DNA of 64,000 nt, taken from Streptomyces caatingaensis (GTDB lineage: Bacteria; Actinomycetota; Actinomycetes; Streptomycetales; Streptomycetaceae). A program made the position numbers and the translations under genes. The DNA is taken from positions 682,001 to 746,000 of the forward strand of contig NZ_LFXA01000017.1 in assembly GCF_001187435.1 (NCBI RefSeq), read 5' to 3'. This document shows positions 15,109 to 22,666 of this stretch, in pieces. The notes below the pieces were generated by a model that did not search any database, was not told where the DNA came from, and worked only from the letters and a program-made list of their open reading frames with translations. Each line of letters begins with the position of its first letter. Positions within the stretch are counted from its first letter, which is position 1.

Positions 15109-16290
15109 TCACCTTCTGCTGCTGTGGGTCTGTGCGAGGAAGAGCAGTTCCTCCGCGATGCCGTGGGAGCCGCGGCCCTCGGGCTCGTGGTAGGCGGCCA
15201 GGCGCGGCCTGCCGGTGGCCGCCGCGCCGGCCAGTTCCCTGGTGCGGGCGAGGAGTTGGCCGAGCTTCGACATCGGGAGGACGGCCTCGGCCTCGCCGGC
15301 CTCCGCGAGGATCACGGGGACGCCGCCGTCGCGCGGGGAGACGATGCCGCCCTGCGCGAGCATCGGGATGCGGTCCAGGTCGAAGCCGAACTTCTTGCCG
15401 AGGAGACTGACGTGGACGGTGTTCAGCGCGTCGATCACCTTGTTGGCGAAGCCGATGATCCCGTTGACCGGGGCCTTCAGGATGCCGACGGCCATGAGGA
15501 AGCCGGTCTTGATGAACTCGCCGAGCCCGTGGATGAGTTGCTCCCACGCCTTGCCCGTGGCCTTGACTCCGCCGGAGATGTCGCCCGTGAGGAACTTCTT
15601 CGCCGGTTCGAGGAAGAGCTTGATGCCGGCGAAGACGCCGGTGACGAGGGCGAGGCCGAACTCGATGTGCGGCTTGATCACCGCCATGGCGCCCGAGATC
15701 ATGCTCGACGCCGCGGAGAACACCTCCTCCATGATCTGCTTGCCGGTCTCCGAGTTCATGGCGAACTCGATGAGCTGCCCGGCCATGGGGAGGAGGAGGG
15801 TGGCGAGGAGGGCGAGGGGGTTGCCCTTCATCACCAGGTTCACGGCCTGCATCACGCCGCTGGCGATCCCGGTCACGGTGGAGAACTTTCCGACGAGGCC
15901 GGCGAGTTTGCCGCCGAGCTTGCCGAAGAGGGCCAGGCCCTTGGAGAAGGCCGCGTTGCGGAGGTTGAAGCCCTTTTTCGAGCGGTTGACCTGCTGGACC
16001 GCGGTCGCGTTCTTCCGCAGGCTGCCCGTGGCCTTGTTGCTCTCCCTGCCGTTGTTCCCCGCGGCCCGTCCCGCGCCGTCCATGCCTGTCGCGGCCTGCT
16101 TGAAGGGCTGGGTGATCTGGGCCGATCCACGGTTGAGGCGATCGAGGACGCGGGAGGTGGAGACCACCTGCCGGGTGCCCGTCTGCACACTACGTACGAT
16201 CCGCCCGAGGGCCGAGGCGAAGCCGGCGAAGGCTCCGGAGGTATTGGCGAGTGGGTTGCGGGGGAGTGCCGTTGCGACTGCCGCCGCCAT
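15109..16290 (-). CDS. Short tape-measure-like protein (second copy)
   Basis: A 393-residue helical protein, ATG at 16288-16290. It has a basic Ala/Gly-rich N-terminus, hydrophobic helical stretches (about residues 120-300) and a C-terminal motif (AQGGIVSPRDGG ... AEAGEAEAVLPMSKL) diagnostic of phage tape-measure C-termini. The same motif is found in the gene just upstream, so the two are tandem paralogues. Tape measures set tail length and usually exceed 800 residues in siphophages, so this one is unusually short. Confidence 0.85.
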   Translation of the reverse strand: MAAAVATALPRNPLANTSGAFAGFASALGRIVRSVQTGTRQVVSTSRVLDRLNRGSAQITQPFKQAATGMDGAGRAAGNNGRESNKATGSLRKNATAVQQVNRSKKGFNLRNAAFSKGLALFGKLGGKLAGLVGKFSTVTGIASGVMQAVNLVMKGNPLALLATLLLPMAGQLIEFAMNSETGKQIMEEVFSAASSMISGAMAVIKPHIEFGLALVTGVFAGIKLFLEPAKKFLTGDISGGVKATGKAWEQLIHGLGEFIKTGFLMAVGILKAPVNGIIGFANKVIDALNTVHVSLLGKKFGFDLDRIPMLAQGGIVSPRDGGVPVILAEAGEAEAVLPMSKLGQLLARTRELAGAAATGRPRLAAYHEPEGRGSHGIAEELLFLAQTHSSRR

Positions 16291-16332
16291 GGGGTTTCCT
16301 CCTTTCCTTCGTTGGTGCCGAGCGCGTCCGCA

Positions 16333-17412
16333 TCAGCCGCGGGCCTTGGCCAGGAACATCAGGGACGTGGCCGTCTCTTGGGGATCGCTCGCCTGCGTGG
16401 CGTAGTAGTTCTCGATGTGGAATCCGGCCCCCGCGGCCGTGCCGCCGACCCCGGCGGAGGCCAGTCGGCTCTCGACAGCCGTCCGGGTCAGCAGCCGGTC
16501 GAGCTTCGACAGCGGCATGACGGCCTCGGACTCGCCCGCCTCGGCGACGATCGCGGGAAGACCGCCGCTGCGCGGCGAGACGATGCCGCCCTGGGCGAAC
16601 GTCGGGATGTTCGGGATCTCCGGGATGTTGATCGTGAAGCCCTTGCCGCCGATGAGCGGCACCCAGCTCGGGACGGAGACGTGGATGCCGTTCACGGCCC
16701 GGATCGCAGAGTTGATGAGCGAGATCATCGACCGGAGGGGGAACGTGGCGGCGTTGAGGATGCCCTTGAAGATGTTCTGGGCCCACGTGGGCAGGGCGTC
16801 CCAGGCGCTCTTCATCGCGTCCTTGACGTGCCGGAAGCCGCTGGGGATGTCGCTGACGATCCAGCCGAGCACCGGCAGGATCGCGAGCTTGATGCCCTTC
16901 CAGACGAGGTCCATCAGCGCGCCGGTGGCCTTCATGATGGGCTTGATGACCGTCATCGACTTCTCGACGGCCGTCTTGATGACGGAGAAGGCCTTCTTCA
17001 TGATCTTCTGCATCGTCTTCGACTTGGACGCCATGGCGACGACCTTCTCGATGAGCGGTGCGAAGAGGTCGAGCAACATCCCGATGACGTTGCCCTTCAT
17101 GGTCTTGTTCAGACCCTTGGTTTTGCCGTCGGCGTTCTTGACCTGACGGCCGTACTTGCCCAGCGGCCCGGCCGCCTTGCCGGCCTCCTTGCCGTTCTTG
17201 GCGATGGCCTTGGCGGACTGGTCGCCGTTGGTCTTGACGACCTTGAACTCGCGGCCGAGGTGCTGGGCGTTGGTCTTTGCCTTGCCCATGTGGGTGTTGA
17301 CGCCGCCGAGTTGCTTGCCGAGGTTTCCGGCGGACTTGCCGGCGGCGTCGTGTGCGGTCTTGAAGTTCCGGGCGCCGCCCGCAGCGCGGGTGAGTGAAGA
17401 TATGAGAGACAT
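16333..17412 (-). CDS. Short tape-measure-like protein (first copy)
   Basis: A 359-residue protein; ATG at 17410-17412. It has a Lys/Gly-rich N-terminal helix region (to about residue 105), hydrophobic segments (about 108-260) and the tape-measure C-terminal motif (AQGGIVSPRSGG ... AEAGESEAVMPLSKL) followed by a SLMFLAK tail. The motif order matches the 393-residue neighbour, but the central regions have diverged. If tail length follows the rule of about 0.15 nm per residue, each alone would specify only about 55 nm. Whether they act together or one is structural and the other a plug is unknown. Confidence 0.85.
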   Translation of the reverse strand: MSLISSLTRAAGGARNFKTAHDAAGKSAGNLGKQLGGVNTHMGKAKTNAQHLGREFKVVKTNGDQSAKAIAKNGKEAGKAAGPLGKYGRQVKNADGKTKGLNKTMKGNVIGMLLDLFAPLIEKVVAMASKSKTMQKIMKKAFSVIKTAVEKSMTVIKPIMKATGALMDLVWKGIKLAILPVLGWIVSDIPSGFRHVKDAMKSAWDALPTWAQNIFKGILNAATFPLRSMISLINSAIRAVNGIHVSVPSWVPLIGGKGFTINIPEIPNIPTFAQGGIVSPRSGGLPAIVAEAGESEAVMPLSKLDRLLTRTAVESRLASAGVGGTAAGAGFHIENYYATQASDPQETATSLMFLAKARG

Positions 17413-17454
17413 GGTTCATCCGATTCGCTGTGTGGGGACTCCGATTCGACTTCG

Positions 17455-18072
17455 TCAACCCAGTGCGGTTTCGAGACTGCGGACCCGGGTCTCCAGATCG
17501 CGGACCATCCGGGCGGTCTTGGTGGAGAACAAGGGCTGCCGCATGCGCGGCTGTGGTCCGGCAGGTCTTGACTGACGGGGACCCCCGCTTTGTTGTGCGG
17601 CGGGACGGCCATTGCGTGCTGCGTCCCGCAATGCGTCCAGCCGTTTGTTCGCCGTCTTGGCAAGGGCTAGTGCTTCCTTGCCCACGTCCGGCTTGCTCGG
17701 AGCCTTTCCGCCGGCCAGAGAGGGGAACTTCTCCTTGGCGTTTTTGATCCGCTTCGAGAACAGATCGTTGAGAGACGTCGTCTTGTTCTCGAATACCTGC
17801 ACGCCTGCGATGGTCAAACCCTTTTCGTCGTACTTGACGAGGGAGGGGTCGATTTTGACGAGCTGAGCAGATGTGGTGAGGCCTTGGACGCCACCGGTCT
17901 TGTGGAGCTGGGCTTTCCCGAAGAAGCTCTCTACGGACTGCTTAATTCCGCCCCAGAGCTCGTTTACGGTCTTTTCCCAGTCGATCGGTGTTCCCTGGGG
18001 GATTGGATTCGGGACGGTAAAAGGTGGATATTCCGGAAATTCCGGAGCTGTTCCAACGGGATCTGATGGCAC
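17455..18072 (-). CDS. Hypothetical tail-operon protein with C-terminal coiled coil
   Basis: A 205-residue protein; GTG at 18070-18072 with AAGGAGGA upstream. The N-terminus is Pro-rich and acidic (EFPEYPPFTVPNPIP), the middle is mixed alpha/beta, a Gly/Pro/Gln-rich linker spans about residues 152-176, and a final helix (VRDLETRVRSLETAL) can form a coiled coil. Base composition is lower in GC than in its neighbours, continuing into the divergent gene upstream. It is the first gene after the break in the tail operon, just before the tape measures. No family recognised. Confidence 0.75.
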   Translation of the reverse strand: MPSDPVGTAPEFPEYPPFTVPNPIPQGTPIDWEKTVNELWGGIKQSVESFFGKAQLHKTGGVQGLTTSAQLVKIDPSLVKYDEKGLTIAGVQVFENKTTSLNDLFSKRIKNAKEKFPSLAGGKAPSKPDVGKEALALAKTANKRLDALRDAARNGRPAAQQSGGPRQSRPAGPQPRMRQPLFSTKTARMVRDLETRVRSLETALG

Positions 18073-18182
18073 CTGTCTCCTCCTTTGGGTAACGGAGAGC
18101 TGGTCTGCGCGACGGTGGCCTTGCTACGATTTCGATCAACCGTTCGGGCTGGTGGAGATGTGGCGCAAGGGAGTTGTCGAGA

Positions 18183-18554
18183 TTGGTCGTTGCTATGGTG
18201 CTCGGGGCTGCAGCGGTTTGGATGCTGGTGCAGTTGTCGCGAATGACGAGTGTCAGGCGGAAAGGCGTCCCTGCCGAAGCGGTGTGCGATCACAACAAAT
18301 GGAATGAAAGGCGCGTTGCCAGTGTTTGCGTCTTCACTCCCGAGGGAGGGGAGCCGATAGAAGTACAGACTTCCTACTATCGTGAGCCCGCGCTCGCGCC
18401 TGGGGATAGGGTGAAGGTGCTCTATAATCCGAGTGATCCTCAGCAGGCGATTTTGCCGGATTATGCAGGTAATGAGCTACTTCTTATCTGGATCGCCGTT
18501 GCTGTCGTAGGCGGACTCAGTGTTGTCTTTGCCGTGAAATCTCTTGTCGGCTGA
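18183..18554 (+). CDS. DUF3592-type membrane protein, antisense to the tail operon
   Basis: A 123-residue protein with two hydrophobic segments, N-terminal (about residues 1-16) and C-terminal (about 98-121). Between them is a soluble beta domain ending in the GDRVKVLYNPSDPQQA motif typical of DUF3592 proteins. TTG 18183 is chosen because AAGGGAG lies nine bases upstream; TTG 18174 directly abuts that site. It is the only plus-strand gene inside the tail cassette, and its DNA is clearly less GC-rich, with rare codons such as ATA and TTA-like T-rich stretches. It looks like a later insertion (moron). Function unknown. Confidence 0.72.
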   Translation: MVVAMVLGAAAVWMLVQLSRMTSVRRKGVPAEAVCDHNKWNERRVASVCVFTPEGGEPIEVQTSYYREPALAPGDRVKVLYNPSDPQQAILPDYAGNELLLIWIAVAVVGGLSVVFAVKSLVG

Positions 18555-18628
18555 CGTTCTGCAACTCGCGTGAAGAGTTTTGTCAACTGGTCGCGGCGCG
18601 CGGTGATCACGCGCGCCGGCCCGTCGCG

Positions 18629-18817
18629 TCACTCCGGGCTCAAATGCTCCGTCTTCAGCGTCTGCTTGGCGACGTATACCTCTCCCCCCGTGTCCGGGTC
18701 CTTCCTGAGGGTGGCCACGATGCCGCGCGTGATCTCCGTGATCTCCGTGAGGTCCGTGTGCATCGAGTCGGCGAAGAGCGTGTAGCCGCTGTGGTGCCTG
18801 GGGTCGAAGTCGGGCAC
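18629..18817 (-). CDS. Small hypothetical protein
   Basis: A possible 62-residue protein from GTG 18815-18817, ending 75 bases before the DUF3592 gene on the other strand. It contains the segment TDLTEITEITRGIV and is acidic overall. No clear ribosome-binding site is visible. It follows the GT chaperone gene by 59 bases. It could be the remains of a larger tail gene disrupted by the DUF3592 insertion. Codon bias is compatible with coding, but the evidence is modest. Confidence 0.5.
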   Translation of the reverse strand: MPDFDPRHHSGYTLFADSMHTDLTEITEITRGIVATLRKDPDTGGEVYVAKQTLKTEHLSPE

Positions 18818-18876
18818 GGAATTGGCGTAGTTACGCGTCGTTCCTCGTGAGCGGTCAGACAGTGATGGGGCCGGTC

Positions 18877-19583
18877 TCAGTTGAAGAACCGGGCCAGTTG
18901 ATCGGGATCAGGGAGCGCGGGGGACGGCTGTTGCTCTTCGTCCGGGAGTCCGGTCGCCCCGGGAGCGGACTCCTCGAGACCTGGCCGCGGTACTGGTTCC
19001 GGATAGGGCAGCGGCTCCGCTTCCTCATCGCTGTTCATCGAGATGGTGATCCAGTTGGCGACCGCCAGGTGGTCGGTGATCGCCGCGAGGAGATGGGTGT
19101 TGGCGTCCCACTCCACGGCCTCGCCGTGCAGATCGCGATTGACCGCGCTGTCACGTGGCAAATGCTTCACCAGCACCGCGAGCCGTCGCGAAGACAACGA
19201 CCCGCGGTGCCAGTCCAGCAAATCCACGCCGTAATGCCGCAGCAGATCGGCTTCGAGAGCCTCGGCGTGTTCCTCTACGAACGCGTCGAGGCTCAGTCTT
19301 CCCCCAGGCCCAGCCCCGTCTCCTTGCCGTACGCCTCCAGGATCGCCGCGATGTCCTGCATCGTGACGTCGTGCTCCGCGAAGCGGGCGTACTGGTCCTT
19401 GCCCATCAGCAGGCCCAGCAGGCCGTCCACGTCGTTGTCGTCGAGCTCGCGCAGGGCACGGGCGGTGCGGTGGTTGATCTCCGTGGGGAGTTCGAAGGTG
19501 TCGCCGTCCAGGGTGAAGGACCAGGCGCGGCCCTGGGCCTCAAGGCGCTGGGCGCGGGCGGCGTTGACGTCGAATGCGGGCAT
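18877..19583 (-). CDS. Tail assembly chaperone GT (product of -1 frameshift)
   Basis: The extended form of the tail assembly chaperone. Ribosomes starting at ATG 19583 would slip by -1 on the GGGGGAA heptamer at 19305-19299, four codons before the TGA of the short form, and continue through 140 further codons to 18877. The fusion would be about 235 residues. The T part holds LEADLLRHYGVDLLDWHRG and LSSRRLAVLVKHLP, which I recognise from actinophage T segments, and it has no convincing start of its own (the GTG at 19227 lies inside this conserved motif). GT:G ratios bind tube subunits to the tape measure in siphophages. Confidence 0.85.
19293..19583 (-). CDS. Tail assembly chaperone G (short form)
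   Basis: A 96-residue protein. The start is ATG 19581-19583; the upstream frame to 19625 lacks a better site. The sequence (FTLDGDTFELPTEINHRTARALRELD ... MQDIAAILEAYGKETGLGLGED) matches the short tail-assembly chaperones that follow the tube gene in actinophages. It lies between the tube gene and the tape measures, separated from the tube gene by a 14-bp hairpin. It ends at TGA 19293-19295. Confidence 0.85.
   Translation of the reverse strand: MPAFDVNAARAQRLEAQGRAWSFTLDGDTFELPTEINHRTARALRELDDNDVDGLLGLLMGKDQYARFAEHDVTMQDIAAILEAYGKETGLGLGED
19299..19305 (-). other. Slippery heptamer for -1 frameshift
   Basis: Read on the minus strand as G GGG GAA, in the X XXY YYZ register relative to the G frame. 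It lies four codons before the G stop. The overlapping -1 frame stays open upstream to at least 19320 and downstream to 18877. Confidence 0.8.
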
Positions 19584-19626
19584 TACTGGCTCCTGTTGGG
19601 AAGGTGGAGATGGGGAGGGGAACAAG

Positions 19627-19662
19627 GGCGGGTGCCGCCCTGTGCACGGGGCGGCACCCGCC
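19627..19662 (-). terminator. Hairpin after the tail-tube gene
   Basis: A perfect 14-bp stem (19627-19640 with 19649-19662) and 8-nt loop lie 12 bases after the tube stop, with no strong U-tract. A partial terminator here would let the abundant tube protein be made in excess of the chaperones and tip proteins. Confidence 0.65.
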
Positions 19663-19673
19663 GGAGAAGGGAA

Positions 19674-20252
19674 TTACTTGGCCGCGCCGACCGCGTACGC
19701 CTTGTCCTTCATCAGCCAAGTCGCCAGCGAGGCACCCGGCTTGGAGGACAGGGCGGTGAAGGTGACGCCCAGCTTGACCGCGCCCTTGCGGTTGAGGTCG
19801 ATGTCGTCGCTGACGGTCACCAGGCCGCGCGGAATGACGAAGCGGTATCGCACGTCCGCGCCGTCGTTGAACTCGATGCCGAGCGCGCGCTCGTCCTCGC
19901 CCTGGTCGCTCTGGATCTCGTACTTGTAGAGGCCCGAGTTGGGGGCGGTCTCGACGACGTCGCCGCCGCCGAAGAAGAACGGCAGGGTGTCCTCGTTCAG
20001 CTGGAGCATGCCGAACTTCACGGTCAGCTCACGCTCGGTGTAGATCGTGCGCGCCGGGGTCAGCGACTGCCAGGTGTCGACGTTGGCAGTCTTGCCCTTG
20101 CGGCCGAACTTCACGCCGTCGGTGCTGGTGTAGCCCAGGTCGTGCCAGGCGGAGCCCCACTCGGTGGTGGTGTCCGCCGGAGCGTCGGTGCCGACCTTGG
20201 CCAGGAGGATCCGGCCGGTGCCGGCAACGCGGATCTCGTTGGGGTTCTGCAT
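19674..20252 (-). CDS. Major tail tube protein
   Basis: A 192-residue protein; ATG at 20250-20252 after AAGGAG. It has the layout of siphophage tube subunits: IRVAGTGRILLAKVGTDAP, then GLYKYEIQSDQGEDERALGIEF, and a late strand DIDLNRKGAVKLGVTFTALSS. Length and position (after the terminator-like gene, before G/GT) are as expected. No sheath gene lies beside it, so the tail would be non-contractile. Confidence 0.88.
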   Translation of the reverse strand: MQNPNEIRVAGTGRILLAKVGTDAPADTTTEWGSAWHDLGYTSTDGVKFGRKGKTANVDTWQSLTPARTIYTERELTVKFGMLQLNEDTLPFFFGGGDVVETAPNSGLYKYEIQSDQGEDERALGIEFNDGADVRYRFVIPRGLVTVSDDIDLNRKGAVKLGVTFTALSSKPGASLATWLMKDKAYAVGAAK

Positions 20253-20281
20253 GGGGTTCTCCTTGTGAGAGGGATGAGAAA

Positions 20282-20306
20282 GGCCCCGCCGACGGTCGGC
20301 GGGGCC
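20282..20306 (-). terminator. Hairpin before the tail-tube gene
   Basis: A 10-bp perfect stem (GGCCCCGCCG, 20282-20291, and its complement, 20297-20306) with a 5-nt loop. It falls in the 72-base gap between the first and second tail genes and has no U-tract. It may be an RNA-stability or attenuation element. Confidence 0.5.
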
Positions 20307-20324
20307 CGGTGGAATGCGAGAAGG

Positions 20325-20732
20325 TCAGGAGACGGGGCGGAGGGCCAGCCACACCGTCGTGCGGTAGCGGTTCGCCCCCGGCCGGTTGAAGTCCGGGAAC
20401 CAGCGCACCGCCTCCGTCTCGACGACGTCGTGGACGACCGCCGAGCCGTAGACCGTGCCCCTGAGCTGGAGGAGAGCCGTGCGGACGAGCAGCGACAGCG
20501 CGTGCGCCGCCGTCTTGTCCGGCCCGTAGACCTCCAACTCGACCAGCGGCTGGTCCAGGTGGAGGTCGTCCACCCAGGCGCCGCCGGTCCGCGAGACCAG
20601 CACCGCCTTCCGCTTGCCGTCGAAGTCGGCGGCCGGGCGGTTGTCGATTTCCACCCCGGCGAACTCCGACCGGAACTTCAAGTTGTCGATGATGAGGCGT
20701 TCCACATCGGGGAACGTGATCGGGGCTTCCAT
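20325..20732 (-). CDS. Tail terminator-like protein (first gene of the tail operon)
   Basis: A 135-residue protein; ATG at 20730-20732 after AGGAG. It starts with a helix (ERLIIDNLKFRSEF), then has strands with VLVSRTGG and LVELEVYGPDK, and a C-terminal strand RYRTTVWLALRPVS. This pattern fits tail-terminator proteins (lambda gpU type) that cap the tube. In phages this gene is followed by the tube gene and preceded by head-completion genes; here nothing of the head lies upstream. It therefore seems to begin the cassette, with its own promoter region. Confidence 0.75.
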   Translation of the reverse strand: MEAPITFPDVERLIIDNLKFRSEFAGVEIDNRPAADFDGKRKAVLVSRTGGAWVDDLHLDQPLVELEVYGPDKTAAHALSLLVRTALLQLRGTVYGSAVVHDVVETEAVRWFPDFNRPGANRYRTTVWLALRPVS

Positions 20733-20899
20733 CGGTAGGGGGCTCCTTGTCTGTGGACAGGCGCGCCGAGCGGCCCGCGCGGGACGCGGGGGCGTGCTGG
20801 GAAGGAGTGGGCGCCCGTGTCGTCCGTACGCACGGGCCGCTCAACGCGAAGCGGCGGATGCCGGTGCCTTGTTGGGGGCACAGCTCCGCCGCTGCATCT

Positions 20900-20940
20900 A
20901 TTGTGAACGAGATCGTGCGGGCGCGCAACTAGTGGTTGCG
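20900..20940 (-). promoter_or_regulatory. Putative tail-operon promoter and operator
   Basis: On the minus strand TTGCGC (20928-20923) and CACAAT (20905-20900) are 17 bases apart, about 170 bases before the first tail gene. The -35 box is covered by a perfect 6-bp inverted repeat CGCAAC-TAGTG-GTTGCG (20924-20940). The plus-strand sequence CGTGCGGGCGCGCAAC (20914-20929) recurs with one change at 27270-27285. The rest of the 308-base gap 20733-21040 has no gene that I can support. Confidence 0.55.
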
Positions 20941-21040
20941 GAGGCGCGCGGAACGTGTCTGTCGTCTCGGCTCATTCCATGATCGAATGGCCGTACATCG
21001 CGCACGTTTCGTGCGTCCTTATTGCCATAAAGAGGGTCTT

Positions 21041-21136
21041 ATGCGCGCTCACGACGCGCTGACCTGGGCCGTACGCGCGAGCGCGGGCCTGGCGTTCGCC
21101 GCCGCGCTGGCGGCCATCGTGTGGGCCTGGGGATAG
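21041..21136 (+). CDS. Short membrane-segment ORF overlapping the next gene
   Basis: A 31-residue ORF with a good AGAGGG site before ATG 21041. It encodes one hydrophobic helix (ASAGLAFAAALAAIVWAWG). Its stop overlaps the GTG of the 318-residue membrane protein in another frame. It could be a leader coupled to that gene, or the true N-terminus separated by a one-base frameshift. Confidence 0.45.
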   Translation: MRAHDALTWAVRASAGLAFAAALAAIVWAWG

Positions 21137-22077
21137 GCCCTCAGCCGGCGCCGCACACCGGCGTCCTCGTCTGCGCCTGGACCATGGCGGGCGCGGCCGT
21201 TGTGCGAGTGGTGCTGCTGTGGGTCCGCCGGGCGAACGGCAGGCGTTGGATGGTCCGTTCCATGACCGCCGCGGCCGTCTCCCTGCAGAAGGCGCTGCCG
21301 GAAGACCCGCGCCGGATGTGGGACTCGGTGTACGCGGCACCCCGGGACAACGAGTGGTGGATCAAGATCCGGCAGCTCGCCAGGAACCTCCTCCTGCTCG
21401 CGGCTTCCCTCACCGCCGCCGCACTGCTGGGCCTGCCGGGGCAGGAGAGCCGGCAGGTGGTTCTCCAGCGCGCGGGCGCCGAAGTCGCGACCGCGATCGT
21501 CGCCGAGCCTCCACGGATCGTGGACAAGACGTACGACGACGATGACCCATCACGTGTGGTCAGTTATCGCACGGCGATGACGGTGTCGATCCCCGGCGGG
21601 CCCACACGCCTGGCCCTCGAACCGGTATGGACGACCAAGCCCCGGCGCGTCGGGCAGCGGATATCCGTTCTCTGGGCGCAGGGCAAGCCCGAACTCGGCG
21701 GTTACACCGCGAGGTCGGAGGAGCTCACGCGGCTGGCGAAGGGCAAGTGGGACGTGGACCTGCTGAGCGTCAGCGCCGATGAGCCTTTCGGGGTGGTGAT
21801 TGGAGGCATCTTCGGGTTCGTCATGCTGCCCTGGGCCTTCATGTTCTCCCTGGGCCTTGACGAGGACGACCTGAGCGCGAGCTCCTGGTCGCCGGTGACG
21901 CAGGCGGTCCACGCCCTCTTCGCCCTGGGCGTGGCCTACGGCTGTACCCCGGCCCTCGTCGGGCGCCCCGCCCAGGGCGACTTGCAGAGGTTCTGGGAGG
22001 CCGGTGGCTGGTTCCTGATCCCGTTCCTGATCTTCACTCCTGTCGCCCGCATGATCCGGGAGCACTTCCGCAACTGA
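21121..22077 (+). CDS. Hypothetical integral membrane protein
   Basis: Up to 318 residues from GTG 21121; an alternative ATG is at 21184. Neither has a strong ribosome site, which favours coupling to the 31-residue ORF just upstream. Hydrophobic segments are at about residues 15-32, 90-106, 225-245, 262-280 and 294-310. Between the second and third is a soluble ~115-residue domain (TAIVAEPPRIVDKTYDDDD...). The C-terminus is near-convergent with the next gene. I recognise no family. It lies between the tail cassette and the regulators, so it may be cargo or unrelated. Confidence 0.7.
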   Translation: MGLGIGPQPAPHTGVLVCAWTMAGAAVVRVVLLWVRRANGRRWMVRSMTAAAVSLQKALPEDPRRMWDSVYAAPRDNEWWIKIRQLARNLLLLAASLTAAALLGLPGQESRQVVLQRAGAEVATAIVAEPPRIVDKTYDDDDPSRVVSYRTAMTVSIPGGPTRLALEPVWTTKPRRVGQRISVLWAQGKPELGGYTARSEELTRLAKGKWDVDLLSVSADEPFGVVIGGIFGFVMLPWAFMFSLGLDEDDLSASSWSPVTQAVHALFALGVAYGCTPALVGRPAQGDLQRFWEAGGWFLIPFLIFTPVARMIREHFRN

Positions 22078-22666
22078 TCACACCCCCCGGCCCGTCCAGC
22101 CACACCCGGCTCCCCTCCCCGTCCACCGTCAGCCCGAACCGCTCCGGCCCCGGCGACCCCCGGCCCAGCCACCAGACGTACGCCGCCTCCGCCTCGTCCC
22201 AGAGGCGGCGCGGGCCGCCCTGCCAGACGAGGGTCGTCAGCGTCTCGTCCTCGCGGAAGAGGACGCACGCCCAGGACGGGTCGTCGTCCAGCGCCCGCAG
22301 CCACACCGGGCGCGTGCCGTAACGCGCCTTCTCCGACGTGTACTGGCGGCACGCCCGCAGCCGGAGCCCCAGCACGAACGCCGCCTCCGGCCGCAGGAAT
22401 TCCGCCTCCGTGAGCGTCGTCGTCGAGACATCGCCCTCCGCGGAGAGGTCCTGCGGCGGCGGGGGAGGGGCGCACGGGCCGTTCGCCGGGCCGGCCGGGC
22501 CGACGAAGCGGCCCTCCGCGCGCCGGCCATCCTCGGAGACGGTCAGGCGGACGGTGATCCGCTGATCGCTGTACCTCGTCCGCCACGGGACGAGCAGGAC
22601 CGCGCCCGGACGGGCGTCCGCGAGGGCGTTCACGCGACCACCGCCCACTGGGCAGCTGGCGCTCAC
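22034..22666 (-). CDS. Hypothetical protein, coupled to small upstream gene
   Basis: A 210-residue protein if translation starts at GTG 22664-22666, which overlaps the stop of the 61-residue gene as GTGA; a second GTG, giving MNALADARPG, is about 12 residues further in. It contains SDQRITVRLTVSEDGRR and a Trp-rich C-terminal half (WACVLFREDETLTTLVWQGG). It has no membrane segment and no domain I recognise. Its 3' end overlaps the convergent membrane-protein gene by 44 bases, so one of the two ends may be mis-set. Confidence 0.65.
   Translation of the reverse strand: MSASCPVGGGRVNALADARPGAVLLVPWRTRYSDQRITVRLTVSEDGRRAEGRFVGPAGPANGPCAPPPPPQDLSAEGDVSTTTLTEAEFLRPEAAFVLGLRLRACRQYTSEKARYGTRPVWLRALDDDPSWACVLFREDETLTTLVWQGGPRRLWDEAEAAYVWWLGRGSPGPERFGLTVDGEGSRVWLDGPGGVISCGSAPGSCGRQE

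Noticed and set aside
6790..20732. Contractile tailocin (R-type) or extracellular contractile injection system
   Set aside because: There is no sheath, no baseplate wedge/J-type protein and no AAA+ ATPase; the tube, G/GT and Dit order is that of non-contractile siphovirus tails.
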